Shown: in pieces, positions 1 through 11,953 of the stretch
Position numbering within the stretch: the first letter of the stretch is position 1
How the letters are laid out: every line of letters begins with the position of its first letter
Source of the DNA: Thalassia testudinum
Lineage: Eukaryota; Streptophyta; Magnoliopsida; Alismatales; Hydrocharitaceae
DNA length: 64,000 nucleotides
NCBI GenBank assembly: GCA_037157565.1
Contig: JAZHRO010000003.1
Coordinates: 44,095,001 to 44,159,000 of the forward strand
Reading direction: 5' to 3'
Notes under the pieces: generated by a model
What the model was told of the DNA's origin: nothing
Seen by the model: only the letters and a program-made list of their open reading frames with translations
The model's database searches: none
Program-made: the position numbers and the translations under genes

Positions 1-608
1 CCACAAATCAAGAGGAGATGGGGAATCAACAGCTGTGGTTGTCTGTGTTCTTGCGATGAACAGTGAACCAAGGGGTGCACCGCTCACGCAGGTTCTAATG
101 GTGTAATTGCAACAACAACCCTCAACGAAATGGTGAAAATATTGCAACAAGGCCTAGAAGCGGTATACAATTCTATTAGAGCAGTCCCTAGAATCTTACA
201 AATAGGTCCCTGTGACCTACAATTAAGTCCTTGGAGGTTTTCTAATGTGAAGAAATGTTATGAATGAAAGACCTAAATGTGAATCTCTAAATGTAAGGTC
301 CTAATGATGTTCAAATGCTACCAAGTTTTTTTGAAACTTAATTGAACATATTAGAAGTTAAGTTCACTCTTAATTTGAAGTATTGAGCTCAATTGTGTGT
401 TCAATTTGTAATTGGATCACCATTTTGTATTGAGTGATAGAATATCTCAATAAATGACCTAATTATGCATTTTTAACACAAATTTGGTGTTTTAGATCTT
501 TTCTATTAATTCTCACACTTAACCCTTTCTTTGTGTTAATTTGGTATTATTTAACCTAGTTTCTACCTTAGCTTAAGCATTTTAGCTATGATGAGCCACA
601 CCTCATCA
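1..608 (-). repeat. LTR of an Athila-type element (F), truncated by window edge
   Basis: The last ~400 bases match, with many substitutions, the LTR at 43,054-44,427, including the tail GATGAGCCACACCTCATCA. The sequence stops at 608 and switches directly to reverse-transcriptase code of element C, read on the minus strand and broken just after the FMDDFSIFG motif. This is therefore an LTR of the same family as C, in the same orientation, inserted into C's RT. It is either the right-hand (5') LTR of an element lying to the left or a solo LTR; the other flank and its target duplication are outside the window. No gene is seen in it. Confidence 0.7.
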
Positions 609-1023
609 TTCCCGAAAATCGAGAAGTCATCCATAAAGACTTTTAGGTAATCACCAACCAAGTCAAAAAAGAATGCAAACATACACCGCTAAAAAGTAGC
701 AAGTACGTTGCATAGTCCAAAGGCATCCTACGGAAAGCAAAGGTTCTATAAGGGCAAGTGAAAGTCATTTTCTCCTGGTCATCAAGGTCAATTACCACTT
801 GATTATATCCAAAGTAGCCATCCAAAAGTAGAAAAATCTATTTCCTGCCAATCTTTCCAGTATCTAATTAATGAAAGGCAATGGAAAATGATCCTTCTTC
901 GTAGCTTGATTGTGTTTTTGGTAATCTATACATACTAGCCATGTATTAGCAATCCGTGTAAGAATGACTTCTCCAGACTCAATGATTATGATGGTAAGTC
1001 TAGCTTTCTTGGGCACAACCTAA
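609..1023 (-). pseudogene. Element C reverse-transcriptase core fragment (Ty3/gypsy, Athila type)
   Basis: Minus-strand translation gives the RT core: DGYFGYNQVVID, then TFTCPYRTFAFRRMP and the catalytic FMDDFSIFG at the left edge. Element A has the same blocks at residues 1117-1187. The region has lost residues (the usual [11 protein letters not shown] block is frameshifted) and cannot make an enzyme. It is cut on the left by LTR F and on the right by solo LTR G. It continues at 3,696, where the missing upstream RT residues are found. This is an old dead copy. Confidence 0.85.
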
Positions 1024-1028
1024 ACATG

Positions 1029-3690
1029 TGTTGCATGTGAGAATCGTCATTTAAAGTATAGCGTCGTAGTATAGTGACGAAAATCGCTACAACATTTACA
1101 TTTATAAGAGCTCAAAAACACAAGTTAATCCGAGATTGTTTGTAGGGAGAAAATTTGGAATTCACAACACTAATCGCATTTAGAAATAATGAGCACAATC
1201 AATTAAGCATAAGAAAGATATTTAATGAATATTATACGTAGAAATATATTCACTAAAAGCTAAGTGTATCACAGAAACAATGGAATAAAAAGAAGATGAA
1301 AACTCTAAAAAGAATGGTAATTTAAATCACCAATTAATCCCCACATTAAGCGCAGATATCAAAATATTCAATTTCCCAAATTTCTTTACAGTGATCATGA
1401 ATCACTTAACCATAGAGAATCCTCCTCAGCCAATAGCTCAAATATGTCCACAGAAACACAGGATCAGACGTCAACACAGAGAGCCAGACACCTTATCTGC
1501 TCAAAGCACAACCCAAGGAACAAGGCCTTAGCAACCTCAAGGAAAGCTCAACACAAAGCCTTAGAAATGACTAAGTGTTGGACATATATGCACTAATAAC
1601 GAGGCACAAAACCTACCCCTACCCTTCTCAGATTTTCTCCTTTTCCCTTTCTTAGAATTGGGTATAGGTTAGGCGGGTAATCGGGTATAAATAGTACCAG
1701 GTCGCGAGTCCAGGCTCACCGGGCGTGTGAGGTGAGCGAGGAGTGAGGTCCTAAGAGTGAAAGGGGACCCGATCCCCGTGCCTTAGGCATGGATGCTAAG
1801 GGCGTTTTTCCTTTTATGCAGCTCTCGGATTCGTCCCACACAATGTGGGGCTAAACTTGGAGCTTCTTCTTGCACCTACAGTTGCTGTGGTGATTGGAGC
1901 GATTGCTGCTACTGTTGTCTCGCTTTAGCTTGATTAGTGAAGCTGATGCCCTTGCGAGATCAAACCACAACTATTGGATGCGAAATCATGGCTGGAGATG
2001 AACGAAGCACGATAGTTGGAGCTGGAGATGACGACGGCAATGGTGGAGCTCCAGTGGTTCCTGAAACCATGAACACGTGCCTTAGGCCCTAATTAGACGA
2101 GCTTAGGACAATCGTCGTGATGTGAGGAGTTCCTTGGTGGTGGTCTCGTGGTGCTTCAAAGTGTTTAGTGGCCTGACACATTAAAGGACGTGGTGTGATG
2201 GTAGGTTGTCCGGTGGAGAGTTTCAGTGGTTGAAAGGTCTAATTAGATTAGGCCTTCTGATCGTAGCATCTAGGCAAAGCTTTTGGTCGCGGTGGTTGGG
2301 TGTTTGGTGGACGGTAGCAGTCGGGTGACTACGTCGGAGGCGTGGCCAGAGGTGGAGAAGACTAAGAGGAAAGGAGGTGTACGTCGGTCGAATTGGGGTT
2401 GGAAGGGGTTGGAAGTTATCTAGAGAGGTAGAGGAGGAAAAGGGACCTAACTATGGACGAAGGGGATGAGGAATTGGCTCTAGTTGTGATTGGTCAGCAC
2501 CGGAGAAGGTGAAATCTCCAATAGGAGGACGACGACCAGGAAGGGATCGAGGCAGCTCCTGTTGTGGCTAGCGAGGAGCGGAGGAAGCTGAGGAAGAAGT
2601 TCTCTTTGCCTATCGGACATGGCAGAGGGAGATGAAGGAGATTTGAGGAGTTTTCCAGAGTCGCGGAGGAGGTGTTCGAGGGAGAGAATGAAGATGATTT
2701 TTGTGGCCAAACTGGACTAAAAAGCACACTCAAATGTCGAGTTTAAATAGAAGTGCTTAGGCCTTTGAATTGCACAAAACCAATGCAATTTCCTTAAGAA
2801 ATTTGCAAGGAATTTGCATTGAAAATCATGGATTCACTACAATTTTAGGAGGCAAATCAGGGTTTCGGATTAGGTCCAACAAATTGGGCAACTCCTCAAG
2901 AGCAATCCTTCCAAATTTGGAGGGATTTGGTTGAGGAATCAAAGAGAAATATTTGATTGAAAGTCGATGGGTTGGGGTTCACACCTTTAATGGTAGAAGG
3001 GACCTATTTGAAGAAAACAACGAGAAGTTAGGTACCCAAACACAATAACTTCAAAGGTTAAGGGCTTAGATGTGAAGAATAGAGATTTTAAGGACTAAAT
3101 TACAAACTAGGTCAAGATGGACTATAATTGGGACTAAATTTTGGCCTTGAACTAATTGGGACCCAAGGAATCTAATGGTGAAGTTGGATTTGAGTTTTGA
3201 CCACGTTTGACTAGGTAATTTGCATAGAAGCCCAAATTAGGATAAAATCCCATCTGAAACTTTATTCTAGGAAAAATGGGTTCAAATGGTCAAACCAATG
3301 ATACCAAATGTATTAGAATATTTTTATATGAATTTTAGAAGGTTTATATGAATTTTATCCTGACCAGAACCTCTTCAATTTAACTTGGCTGATAATTAAG
3401 GTTTTGTGTACTAATTTGGTTTTCGAAATGCGTGAAACCATATTACTATCAGTGTTAACCCACTTTTTGGACTTTAGTGCTCAATTGACCTTCAATTAAC
3501 CCCTGGGTGACCCCGTGGTTACTCTTCATTTACGATGTGATGTTAAAACTGCATAATTAGCCCTTTTTATTATTTTCTTCTCAAAATGGATTTAAGTGGA
3601 ATTACTGTCCTCAGGCGACCATTCAGGAGCATTTATCACTTGATTTAAACTAATTCAAGTTAGTTATGGCAAATGATGGTGTTACCATCA
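1029..3690 (-). mobile_element. Solo LTR G, same family as element A LTR
   Basis: The block runs TG...CA (TGTTGCATG to GTTACCATCA) and interrupts C's RT. Flanking five-base repeats ACATG (1,024-1,028) and ACAGG (3,691-3,695) fit a target-site duplication with one change, and removing the block with one repeat restores the RT spacing. Its length (2,662 bp) and several stretches match element A's 2,799-bp LTR: the outer end TAGTTATGGC...ATGATG, the GGACCCAAGGAATCTAATGGTGAA tract region near 3,170, and a GC-rich block near 1,690-1,780. There is no internal region, so it is a solo LTR left by recombination. Its short reading frames are not genes. Confidence 0.8.
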
Positions 3691-3695
3691 ACAGG

Positions 3696-4326
3696 ATTTA
3701 CCCACTGACTATCAGAGATAGGAAATATTATTCCATTGTCTAGCCACTTAATCATCTCATTCTTTACCACCTCTAGAAGGGTCAGGTTCAGTCTACGCTG
3801 TAGCTGTCTAGTAGGTCTAGATTCTTCATCAGTGAATATTCTATGGGTGTAGTAAGAAGGACTAATGCCAATCAGATCAGAAAGGCTCCATCTTATGGCC
3901 TGCCTATGTGCTTGTAGGATAGAAATGAGTCATGATTCTTGGTTAAAAGTCAAATGAGAGTTTATAATCACAGGATAAGTCTAATATTGTCCAAAGAAGA
4001 TATACTTAAGAGAATCAGGCAGGGATTTCAATTCAATTGGAGTAGGATCAAGTGAAGGAGCAAGTGTAGAGATCTCAGAAGATCCTAAAGACACTAAAGG
4101 AATTGGAGGTGAGTCCAAAGTGTCTCTAACAGGTGATTCAGGAAGAGCCAAATCAGAATTCAAAGGGAACTGAGGTTCTAAAGTGAGTGAATCAATCAAA
4201 GTATCCTCAATATCTTTTCCAAAGAATCCAAAGAACAAATTTCCTCAATGTAACTACAAGATGGTCCCTTCTATACTTTAAAAAAAATCTATCTTCGTCT
4301 TTTGATCTCCAAATTTCAATTCTAAT
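3696..4326 (-). pseudogene. Element C protease-RT linker and RT N-terminus fragment
   Basis: Minus-strand code aligns with element A residues 840-1050. Blocks seen are ELKFGDQ at the right edge, then ELKSLPDSLKYIFFG, then the SPSYYTHRI-like and RRLN-like RT start and a WLD..IIFPISDSQWVNP-like block at the left edge. Stops and frame changes occur between the blocks. The left edge is the G target duplication. The right edge is the start of an unresolved 4.5-kb insertion, and the adjoining protease code is found at 8,841-8,977. It is a dead fragment. Confidence 0.8.
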
Positions 4327-7300
4327 AAGCCCACTGATGAGAGACTAATAATGGCTCCTAATTTACCCTAATTAGCTAGCTTCTCTAGTTAATTAATATT
4401 GAATAACATCAATACAAGGTTAATTATACAATAATGGAAAAATATCAAGGATCGTGAAAATAAGTTAAAATAGATAAATTAAGGTTTAACTATTGTTAAA
4501 TTAAGTTTAATTAATTAATGGGACTCAAATAAAACCTTAAAGCTATATATGAAGCTTTATATTTATAACTTAAGACTACAATTCTAAATTAACATAATAA
4601 TATAAGTACTTAAATGAATATAGCTAAAATGGGAAAAAATGTAATTTCATGGAATAAATAGGTTATTTACATTATTTATTATAATATATAAAAATTTGTA
4701 AAATAAATGAATTAAAATAAGCAATTAAATCCACTATTTGCATTTATGCCCTTAACTTTTATGTCAAACGAGTCTTTTTATCTCAACAGGTCCTTCATTA
4801 TCTGCATTCCAATCCTTCGCCTTCTTCCTCCTAAATCCTTCTTCCTCAGCAATTAATGATCCAAAGTCTCCAATGATGACACCCTCCAGATCACCACCTA
4901 TCCGGTGATGGATGACTTTGCACGTTGCCACCATGATTAAGTTCACCCTCTTCTCTACATCCAATGGACCAGACGATCCTAATCTAAACAAACTCCGGCA
5001 CGATGAGTCCACTATCGCCACAGATGAAGATTCGTATCCCAACGTATCTGGACGCGATTGCGTCCAGATTACTAGCTCTAGATCTCCCTCTCTCCATATA
5101 AATAGCTCCCCTAAGCTCCAATGATTAAGGTCGGTTCCCTAACTCTCTTACCCAATTGAATCGATAATAGGCTATTCTCTCCAGTTCTTTGGCGACCTCT
5201 CACCCCCCTATTGGAGTGACTCTGGTAGAGACGCTTGCCTCCCTCACCTCTTCTTCCTCTCCGGTGCTGTGACAGGGCTGAGGAGCACCCCACACTCCTT
5301 TCTCTTAGCTTCCTTTCTCACAGAAAAACCTTCTTCTTTAATCTTCTGATTTCTTCAATCCAGTGAGCCATAGTGGGTGCCTTCTATCGCCATTTGTCTA
5401 GGTAATGAGTAGATTAGCTTTAACTTTTAGTGTAGAGTAAAGTTAGCTAGTTAATTAAGTGGATAGTGTAGAGTAATTTGTGATTTAGCTCACCTCCGAT
5501 AAGCCAATTCTGACTTGCTAAACCACAAATGACTCTCATTTCACTTCGATCACCTTCTCTATCACTTCATGATCACAATCCCGCTTCTAATTCACTTAAT
5601 TACTCACCTACATGCCTAATCCATCTCCACTTTCACCTCTGGAATCCGCTGTCAATGGCAGACCCTCAGAGCAGCTTACACATTCCATTGGGGTCCTTCA
5701 CCACCCTCACTACACTACTAGGGCCTCGTTCCACTACTTAATTTCATATATTATCATCTACACACAAAATGCCCAAATCATTCAACCTTTGGAGTCTGTT
5801 GTCTATAGCAGGGCTCCAGAGGAGTTCTCCACCTAATTCCTTCTTCATACACCTTTGCAATCATCTTCTGAATGATTCCCCTCACTCAATTGAGTGAGAT
5901 AATGACTCTTGAGTACTGGCAAACTCAAGATGTTTCTCTGAGGATTCCTAGTTCAAATCTTTGATTTACTTGATAATCGAATCAATTGATGTGTTCTTGA
6001 TGATCCTGAGAGCATCAGGAATCTTTGGAATCATTTCTCAAGATTTTCTCTGAAGATTTGACTTTAGATGATACTTTCATCCTTCACTGAAGCTCTGGTG
6101 AGCTCCAACGAGTCTCAATGTGATCCTCAGCCTTCCAAATTGCTTGTAAAGCTCCACACCATTTCGCTATGATCTAAGGATAAGAATCCATTGATTGAAT
6201 TTGAGTTTTAATGAAGATATCTCTTAGATCAACTCCGACAAAGTTGAGTTTGTTGATTCCTTTGACCTCAAATCCTAAGAACAGGTCAAAGGGCTTCAAT
6301 TAAGCTTATAGAACTTAGAGCTAACCTCAGATAAGTTGTTAGAATCGTAGGTTGTTCATTTTCAAGTGGAAGTGCCTGGAACCTTGCATTCCAGAGGTCA
6401 AATCATGATTTTTGAGATTCTACCAAGTTCTTGAGGTCAAAGAGGATCGATCTGGATAGTCAATTCATGAGGAAATTCCCATGAAGTGAAAGTCAACTAT
6501 TAAGATTAATGGGTCAACTTAAGGTCGTTCATGGAGCTCAAAGCTTCTGAACTCGATTCTAAAGATAGATTTTCATTCCTTAGGTTGTTAGGATAATTTT
6601 TAGAGAGTTTTAAAGTAGTGTAAGGTTTGATGGCATCTCTGTGCTGTTTGGGTTTAGTCTGAATCTCAGTGGTGTTTAATGACATTTTGATGGATTTTGA
6701 ACTCAAATTTTGCCCAGATCGAGCCTTTATGATCTTCTGAAGTGATTTGGATCTTTTTCCAAGGGTTGATTTCTATTTGATCAAGTGTTTTATTCTGTTG
6801 TCAGTAAGCTTTAACCTGAGAACGAAGCTCTAAAGCTTCTGAAGTTTTCTAGGTGTCCCAAATCCTTCATCCCCTTTCCAACTTGAACAAAATGTATTTA
6901 GGCATATTGTGAGACCAATAGAAATGAGTGAGAGAGAGAGGTTTGGAGGTAAGCACTAGAGGAACTATGGCTATTCACCAATGGTGACAAGTCATTTTTA
7001 GATCACAATTCAGAGGTTCAAATGAGATACTCTGATCAAATTGGCTATTGCAATCGAAAGGCCTATCATAGGGCTTTCGATCGAGTCCTTAACCTTAGGA
7101 TTTGGAGCTTTGAGTTGAGAGCAATCGGGCGTTGAAATTGGAGTTGGTGTTGAGGCGTGGCACTGAAGGAAAGGGGACTTGAATTGTCCCACATCATGAG
7201 TTGAGAGGCACGCAATGCTATACTTAAGGAAACATGTGGGTAAGCCCACTGTCCAGTAGGGGTCGCATCCCACTTAGCATATTCATCTAACCATGCATTA

Positions 7301-8840
7301 AAAGAGAGTGGGCTGGGAACCTATGGGCCCATGCGTAGGCCATGAGCGGTTCATGTGAGCCAGTATTGGCCCGAAATATACCGAAATAAAAACTATGGGC
7401 TTGGCTTAGTAGCGGTCGATCTGGCTCATTGGGCTGTTGATTCCGCGAACTGCTGGGCCCACCAATTCCAAACTTTTTGAGTTAAATTGGGCTCTTAAAT
7501 AGCCTTAGTGTTAAGGCAAAGGGGCATGAAGGGCTAAGTGTTGAGCTTAACCTTGAGGCTACTGTGAAGGCTAAAATGTGAAGGTTGTTAAACATGCATC
7601 GAGCTAAGTTCCAAATTAAATATGCCAAAGTTGTAAATAAATTGAGCTTAATTGTAGTTGTTCTAAAACAACTCTTTTTTATGTAATTTCTTTTGTTCTT
7701 TAATGCAAAATCATTTCTTTTTGTCTATTCTTACTTATGGAATGATTGTCATGTCTTTAATGTTCAATCTTATGTAATTATTCATGTTGTTAACATATTA
7801 GAGGAATTATTAGTTAATTAAGCCCTAATTACGTATTCAATCTAATTAAGAAAGCTATTAGTGTAGTGATCTATATTATAGAGTAATATAAGCTATATTA
7901 GTTAAGTAGTAGTATTATTAGCATAACCTAAGTAATATAACTTAAGTAATTAAGAATAAAGAATAATTTAGAATAAACGGTGATTGATTATGCTAATTAA
8001 GCCTCCCTATGAATGACCTAGACTTAGGGATGCAAGTTTCGGTAAACCCGACCTGAACCCAACCCGAAAAGAATGGGTAAAACCTGAGTCGAACCCGATC
8101 GGGTTTGGGTATGGGTTTTATCTAAAAACCCGACCAGGTTTGGGTATGGGTATGGGTATGAATCTATACCTGATTACCCTACCCAAATACTCAAATAAAA
8201 TCCCCACTTACCCGAGATATATATTAGTCTCACCCTAAGTCCCTCATTCCCCCAACCTTAATCTTTTTCATGATTCCCTCCATGATTTTAAAGGTTGGGA
8301 ATGCTTCTGAAACTTTCATTAAACATTTATTTTGGAGAGGGGGATTTTTTGTTTGAAATGTACTTATATTTAGTATTTCTTTGTATTTTTTGTATTTTTA
8401 TTTTTGATGTATTCCCCTTTAAAGGCTCTGTAATAATATGTTGAGATCTTGCTAAAAATAAACAATTTTGTGTTATAGATGTTTCCTCTTTGACTCTAAT
8501 TTAACATTATTTGATTGCAAGATCAATTTATAAATGGGTACCCGATGGGTAGATTGGTATGGGTATGGGTTTGAATTTTTGTACCCGATGGGTAAATGAG
8601 TAGGATATGGGTCTGGATTTTGTAAATGGGTATGGGTATGGGTTTGGCCAAACCCGACCTGAACCCAACCTGTTTGCATCCCTACCTGGACTCAACCAGT
8701 TAAAAGTAGTTTTCTAAATGTTAGGTTACCTTGTGCCCTATACTATAATTAACAACGACAAATTAAATAAGCAAGGTAGCTTAAGCATCATTTTTAGTAC
8801 CACTGATTAAGTTAATAACCTTAATTAATAGTGTCAAAAA
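4327..8840. other. Unresolved 4.5-kb insertion in element C, no gene found
   Basis: Protease code of C stops near 4,326 and resumes near 8,841, so everything between was inserted, possibly in several steps. The content is AT-rich with no coherent protein. A plus-strand TATA-like TATAAATA lies near 5,096, followed by CT-rich leader-like DNA, which could fit a long LTR. A TGATGAGAG start at 4,335 and a GTCA end at 8,836 look LTR-like, but the flanking bases do not form a duplication. The CACTG/TAGTG letters at the two edges do not extend into inverted repeats. A complete hAT-type MITE lies inside at 8,025-8,684. Confidence 0.5.
8025..8684. mobile_element. hAT-type MITE (non-autonomous, 660 bp)
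   Basis: Terminal inverted repeats TAGGGATGCAA and TTGCATCCCTA bound the element, and the similarity extends inward (CCCGACCTGAACCCAACC at both ends). Eight-base flanks CCTAGACT (8,017-8,024) and CCTGGACT (8,685-8,692) are a target duplication with one change; eight bases is the hAT hallmark. The interior has many GGGTATGGGT-like units on both arms, so a single strand could fold back. There is no transposase, so it would need an autonomous hAT elsewhere. Confidence 0.85.
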
Positions 8841-8977
8841 TTTGCACGTCACCCTCCTTACAATCTATAGTTGCCTTGGTTGTCACCAAGAAAGGTCATC
8901 CAAGTATAATCAGTGTGTTGTAGATATCCTTAGGTAGTTCCATGTCAAAGACAATAAAATGTATGGGAAAGTAGAAA
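8841..8977 (-). pseudogene. Element C protease-end fragment
   Basis: Minus-strand code gives PVHFIVFDMELP-like, ILG.PFLVTTKATIDCKEGDVQI blocks that match element A residues 800-846 ([35 protein letters not shown]). The right edge is the TCCTT target duplication of solo LTR D. The protease active-site half lies 28 kb away at 37,408-37,980, which shows how far later insertions have pulled this gene apart. Confidence 0.85.
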
Positions 8978-8982
8978 TCCTT

Positions 8983-9462
8983 TGTAACGCCCCAAAATCT
9001 AGGTTCTGACTTATTTCAAGTGGTTCGGGTCAATTCGAACCCAGAAACCTAGTCAGGGTTTGGTACTGCTGTCAAAACCTCCTTAAATTGCCAAGAATCA
9101 TGTATTTCCAGTCAAACCCTAATCGAACTTTGTCAAAATGGTGGCATATATGGTACCATTGGATTCCTCTCGTCACAAGCTTCCGGCGATGATTGTTTCG
9201 TGCAATTCCGAGTTGTATAGCTCAAGTTATGGCCAAAAGAAGTCACCAAGGACCTAAATGTAAGGTGAACCCAATCCTAGGGGTAATTTGGGTATTTCAC
9301 CCACCTAAACCTAATTACAACCACCCTTAAGGCCTATATAAGGACACCCTAGGTCCCTTGGGTTGTCATTAGCCTCCAACTCTCTCAAATCAAGAGAGGA
9401 AGAGAGAAAGAGAGAAAATCTTGGATTTTCCTTCTCAGAAATCAAAAAATTTCTTCGCAGGG
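8983..9462 (+). mobile_element. Solo LTR D, left part (chromovirus-like)
   Basis: It starts TGTAACGCCCC, a start familiar from plant chromovirus LTRs, and continues at 35,368-37,402, ending GGTCGTCACA. Five-base flanks TCCTT (8,978-8,982) and TCATT (37,403-37,407) fit a duplication with one change; joining the flanks restores the protease spacing of C. Without the nested element the LTR is about 2.5 kb, with no internal region. It is therefore a solo LTR, probably of a Tekay/Del-like chromovirus; the lineage is inferred from LTR ends and length only. Confidence 0.75.
9335..9342 (+). promoter_or_regulatory. TATA box of solo LTR D
   Basis: TATATAAG sits about 350 bp inside the LTR, followed by a purine- and CT-rich leader with AAGAGAGGAAGAGAG. 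This position fits the U3/R promoter of an LTR. Element B inserted about 120 bp downstream, so any transcript would run into B. Confidence 0.6.
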
Positions 9463-11940
9463 TGATTGGGACCCGGATAGGTTGTGTTAATATAGTGATT
9501 TAATCGTTGAAATGAGTATAGTGGTTAACCTAAATTGAGCCTAACCATCTTTTTACAAATTTTTTTACCTGGCCTACTTGATTTTATCTTGGTCACTTTT
9601 TAGGCCCAAGGTCGAACTCAGGGAGGCGGGATTAGAGGTGAATAAGTTTCTACACCCTTCCTACAATGAATCTTTTCTGTGCGTTTATTATGTTTTTTGG
9701 TGTTTTTCTATTTAAGATTTTTTTTCTGATAATTTTGTCCTTGAGGTACACCCTCAAAATTGGGTCTTTGGCTTAGAGCCAAAATGTTCTTGGCTTTAAG
9801 CCAAATTAGGGTTCCAAAAATGGGTCTTACTATTCGCAAGACCGAGTACCTGCAAGATAAGGATTATCTTTTCTCTTTTACTATTTTTTTTATCTTTTTA
9901 ATAGCAGGAAAATAGAGGTTGCTTGTAAAGAAATAAATATAGTATATATATATAGATATATATATTATATGTATAGGGGTGGGGGTGGAGGTGGAAATGG
10001 TGTGTAGCACGGTGTCGAGTTGATCGACATCTAGGAAGACACAACTAACAGGATGAAGTGCCGCGTGGAGTGTAGGATGGATGGGTGGAAGTGTGTGTGC
10101 GGAGACGCTTTCTGTACGCGGGTATTAGGGAATATCAGCAACTGGTGCAGATATTCCCGCGATATAACGCATGGTAGGTGATATGAATGTAAGTATATAT
10201 GTATATGAATATATATAGATAGGGTTATAATTATATAGGTGTATATGTAGTTATAAATATATATATATATGAAAATATATAGATAGATATATGTGTATAT
10301 GTATATATATATTTATAACTAGATATATATGTATATATGTCTAACTATATAGATATGGATATATATATATAGTAATATATGTATATAGATATATAGATAT
10401 GTATATATATATATATATACACGTATTTATATATATAGATATATTAGTATAAGTATCTATGTATATAGATATATGTGGATATATATATATATGTATTTAT
10501 ATCTATAGATACATATGTATATATGTATGTATGTATATATGTATATATATGTGTATAAATATATGCGTATATATATATATAAATATATATGTATATATAT
10601 TTATATTTATTTGTATTGGTAATAATATGTGTATATATATGTATATATGTATATAAATATATATATAAATATATATGTATATATATATAAGTGTATATAT
10701 AGGCTTGTACAAGTGAGTGTGTGTGTGTGTGTGTACAAGTGAGTGTGTACAAGTGTGGTGTGTGTATGTGTGTGTCTACTGAGAGTGAGGGAGTGGCTGT
10801 GAGAGAGGGCACGAGAGAGAGATGGAGACTGAAGTCGTCTAGTGCATGCAGCTGACGTCTGACGGCCCAGGCATAGGCGCATGCACGCGCAGGCGCAAGC
10901 GCGCACGGCTGCGCTTCACACAGGCGCTGGATGACACGCGCGGGTGAGATACTGCAGCACAGCGCACCACGCTGGAACGGGAGCGGGCGAAGAAGCAGGC
11001 GCAGGCGAGCTTGAGTGTACGTGGGCGCTGATGCTGGGACGGGCTGGAGATGGTTGCGGCGCGGAGAGAGAGCACGTGGTCACCGAATAAGTGAGAAACT
11101 TTCCGATCACCGCAATGTAGCTACAGTATTCCGCAGAAATGCATGAACAGTAGCTACAGTGCGCACGCGGCGCAGACAACCGGTTGCGGCTGGTTCTACG
11201 TGCGCGGGCACGCTGGAGCGGACCTGCGTGCATGGAAGGAGCTGCGCTGGTTGTTGCAGGGGCGCGCGGTGACATGCGCGTGGGCTGGAGGCTGTTGCAC
11301 CGTGCTGCTACTACTGCTGAGCTCCAGAGCTCGGGGTTGCGGCAATGGCATGAAGGCTTTGAGAGGTGGAAGCAGAGAAATGAACAACCACGCCCACCCG
11401 CTCTTGGATGAGCTGGGCGGTGGTGGAGCTCGCAGTGGTGGTCGTGGGACCACTGTGAGCTGCTCCTGCCCGCAGCGTATCTCTTCAGTGGAAGAGGTGC
11501 TACGTATGAGGGGAAAGGGGAGGAACTTGGCCTGGAGGAATGGTCTGCAGGTGATGGTCTGGACCAAGCTGCAGCACAAGAAAGATGGCTATGACTTTTT
11601 AAAGGAGACGGAGGCAAGCACTGCCATGCTCTTGGCTACGCATGACCAGCCATGCGGCTGGCAGAGCATGCTGTGGCAAAGAATGGCACAAAGGAGAAGC
11701 AGCCATGCCCTGCAGCCGCGCGGGGAAGAAGATTTCAAAAGAAATAAAGAAGGTGAAAATTGCGATGAAACCCTTGAGGAATACGTTAATTACAAGGCCA
11801 ATTATTCACTCTCCTCCCCTCAAATAAATGCATGCAAGTATCTTTTTTACAAATGCAACTGTGGTACCTAATATGCAATGGCAGTGTTAGGAAATAACAC
11901 AAGATGGCATATTTATTGGTGTAGTTTTGTTGTGCGATCA
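9463..11940 (-). repeat. 3' LTR of element B
   Basis: This 2,478-bp LTR runs on the plus strand from TGATTGGGACCC to GTGCGATCA. It contains the U5-type motif GGTCGAACTCAGGGAGG (9,610-9,626), a TA-rich microsatellite (about 9,940-10,700), a CA/TG tract, and a GC-rich block (10,850-11,580). A TTTAAAA on the minus strand near 11,600 is the best TATA candidate outside the microsatellite. Reading frames in the microsatellite and GC block are composition artefacts. Confidence 0.9.
9940..10700. repeat. TA-rich microsatellite in element B 3' LTR
   Basis: This is a run of TATATA mixed with GATA, TGTA and CATA units. The partner LTR has the same tract at about 33,310-34,110 with many length changes. 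It is low-complexity DNA; the tyrosine/isoleucine-rich reading frames in it are not genes. Confidence 0.9.
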
Positions 11941-11953
11941 TACCCCCATGCCT
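11941..11953 (-). promoter_or_regulatory. 3' polypurine tract of element B
   Basis: Minus-strand AGGCATGGGGGTA lies directly before the 3' LTR start. This is the place for the plus-strand DNA primer in reverse transcription. Confidence 0.75.

Noticed and set aside
1..608. Reading this LTR as the 3' LTR of element C itself
   Set aside because: It abuts the middle of RT, not an integrase end and polypurine tract, so it must be an insertion into C.
4335..8836. CACTA or LTR ends for the 4.5-kb insertion (CACTG...TAGTG, TGATGAG...GTCA)
   Set aside because: Neither pair is supported by inverted-repeat extension or by a matching duplication.
10444..10906. Several overlapping tyrosine/isoleucine/histidine-rich reading frames on both strands (also 33,851-34,147)
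   Set aside because: They are direct translations of the TA and TG microsatellites in the element B LTRs.
10916..11871. Open frames of 233 codons (minus) and 242 codons (plus) in a GC-rich block
   Set aside because: They lie inside the element B LTR, overlap on both strands, show no domain and are broken in the partner LTR at 34,311-35,312.
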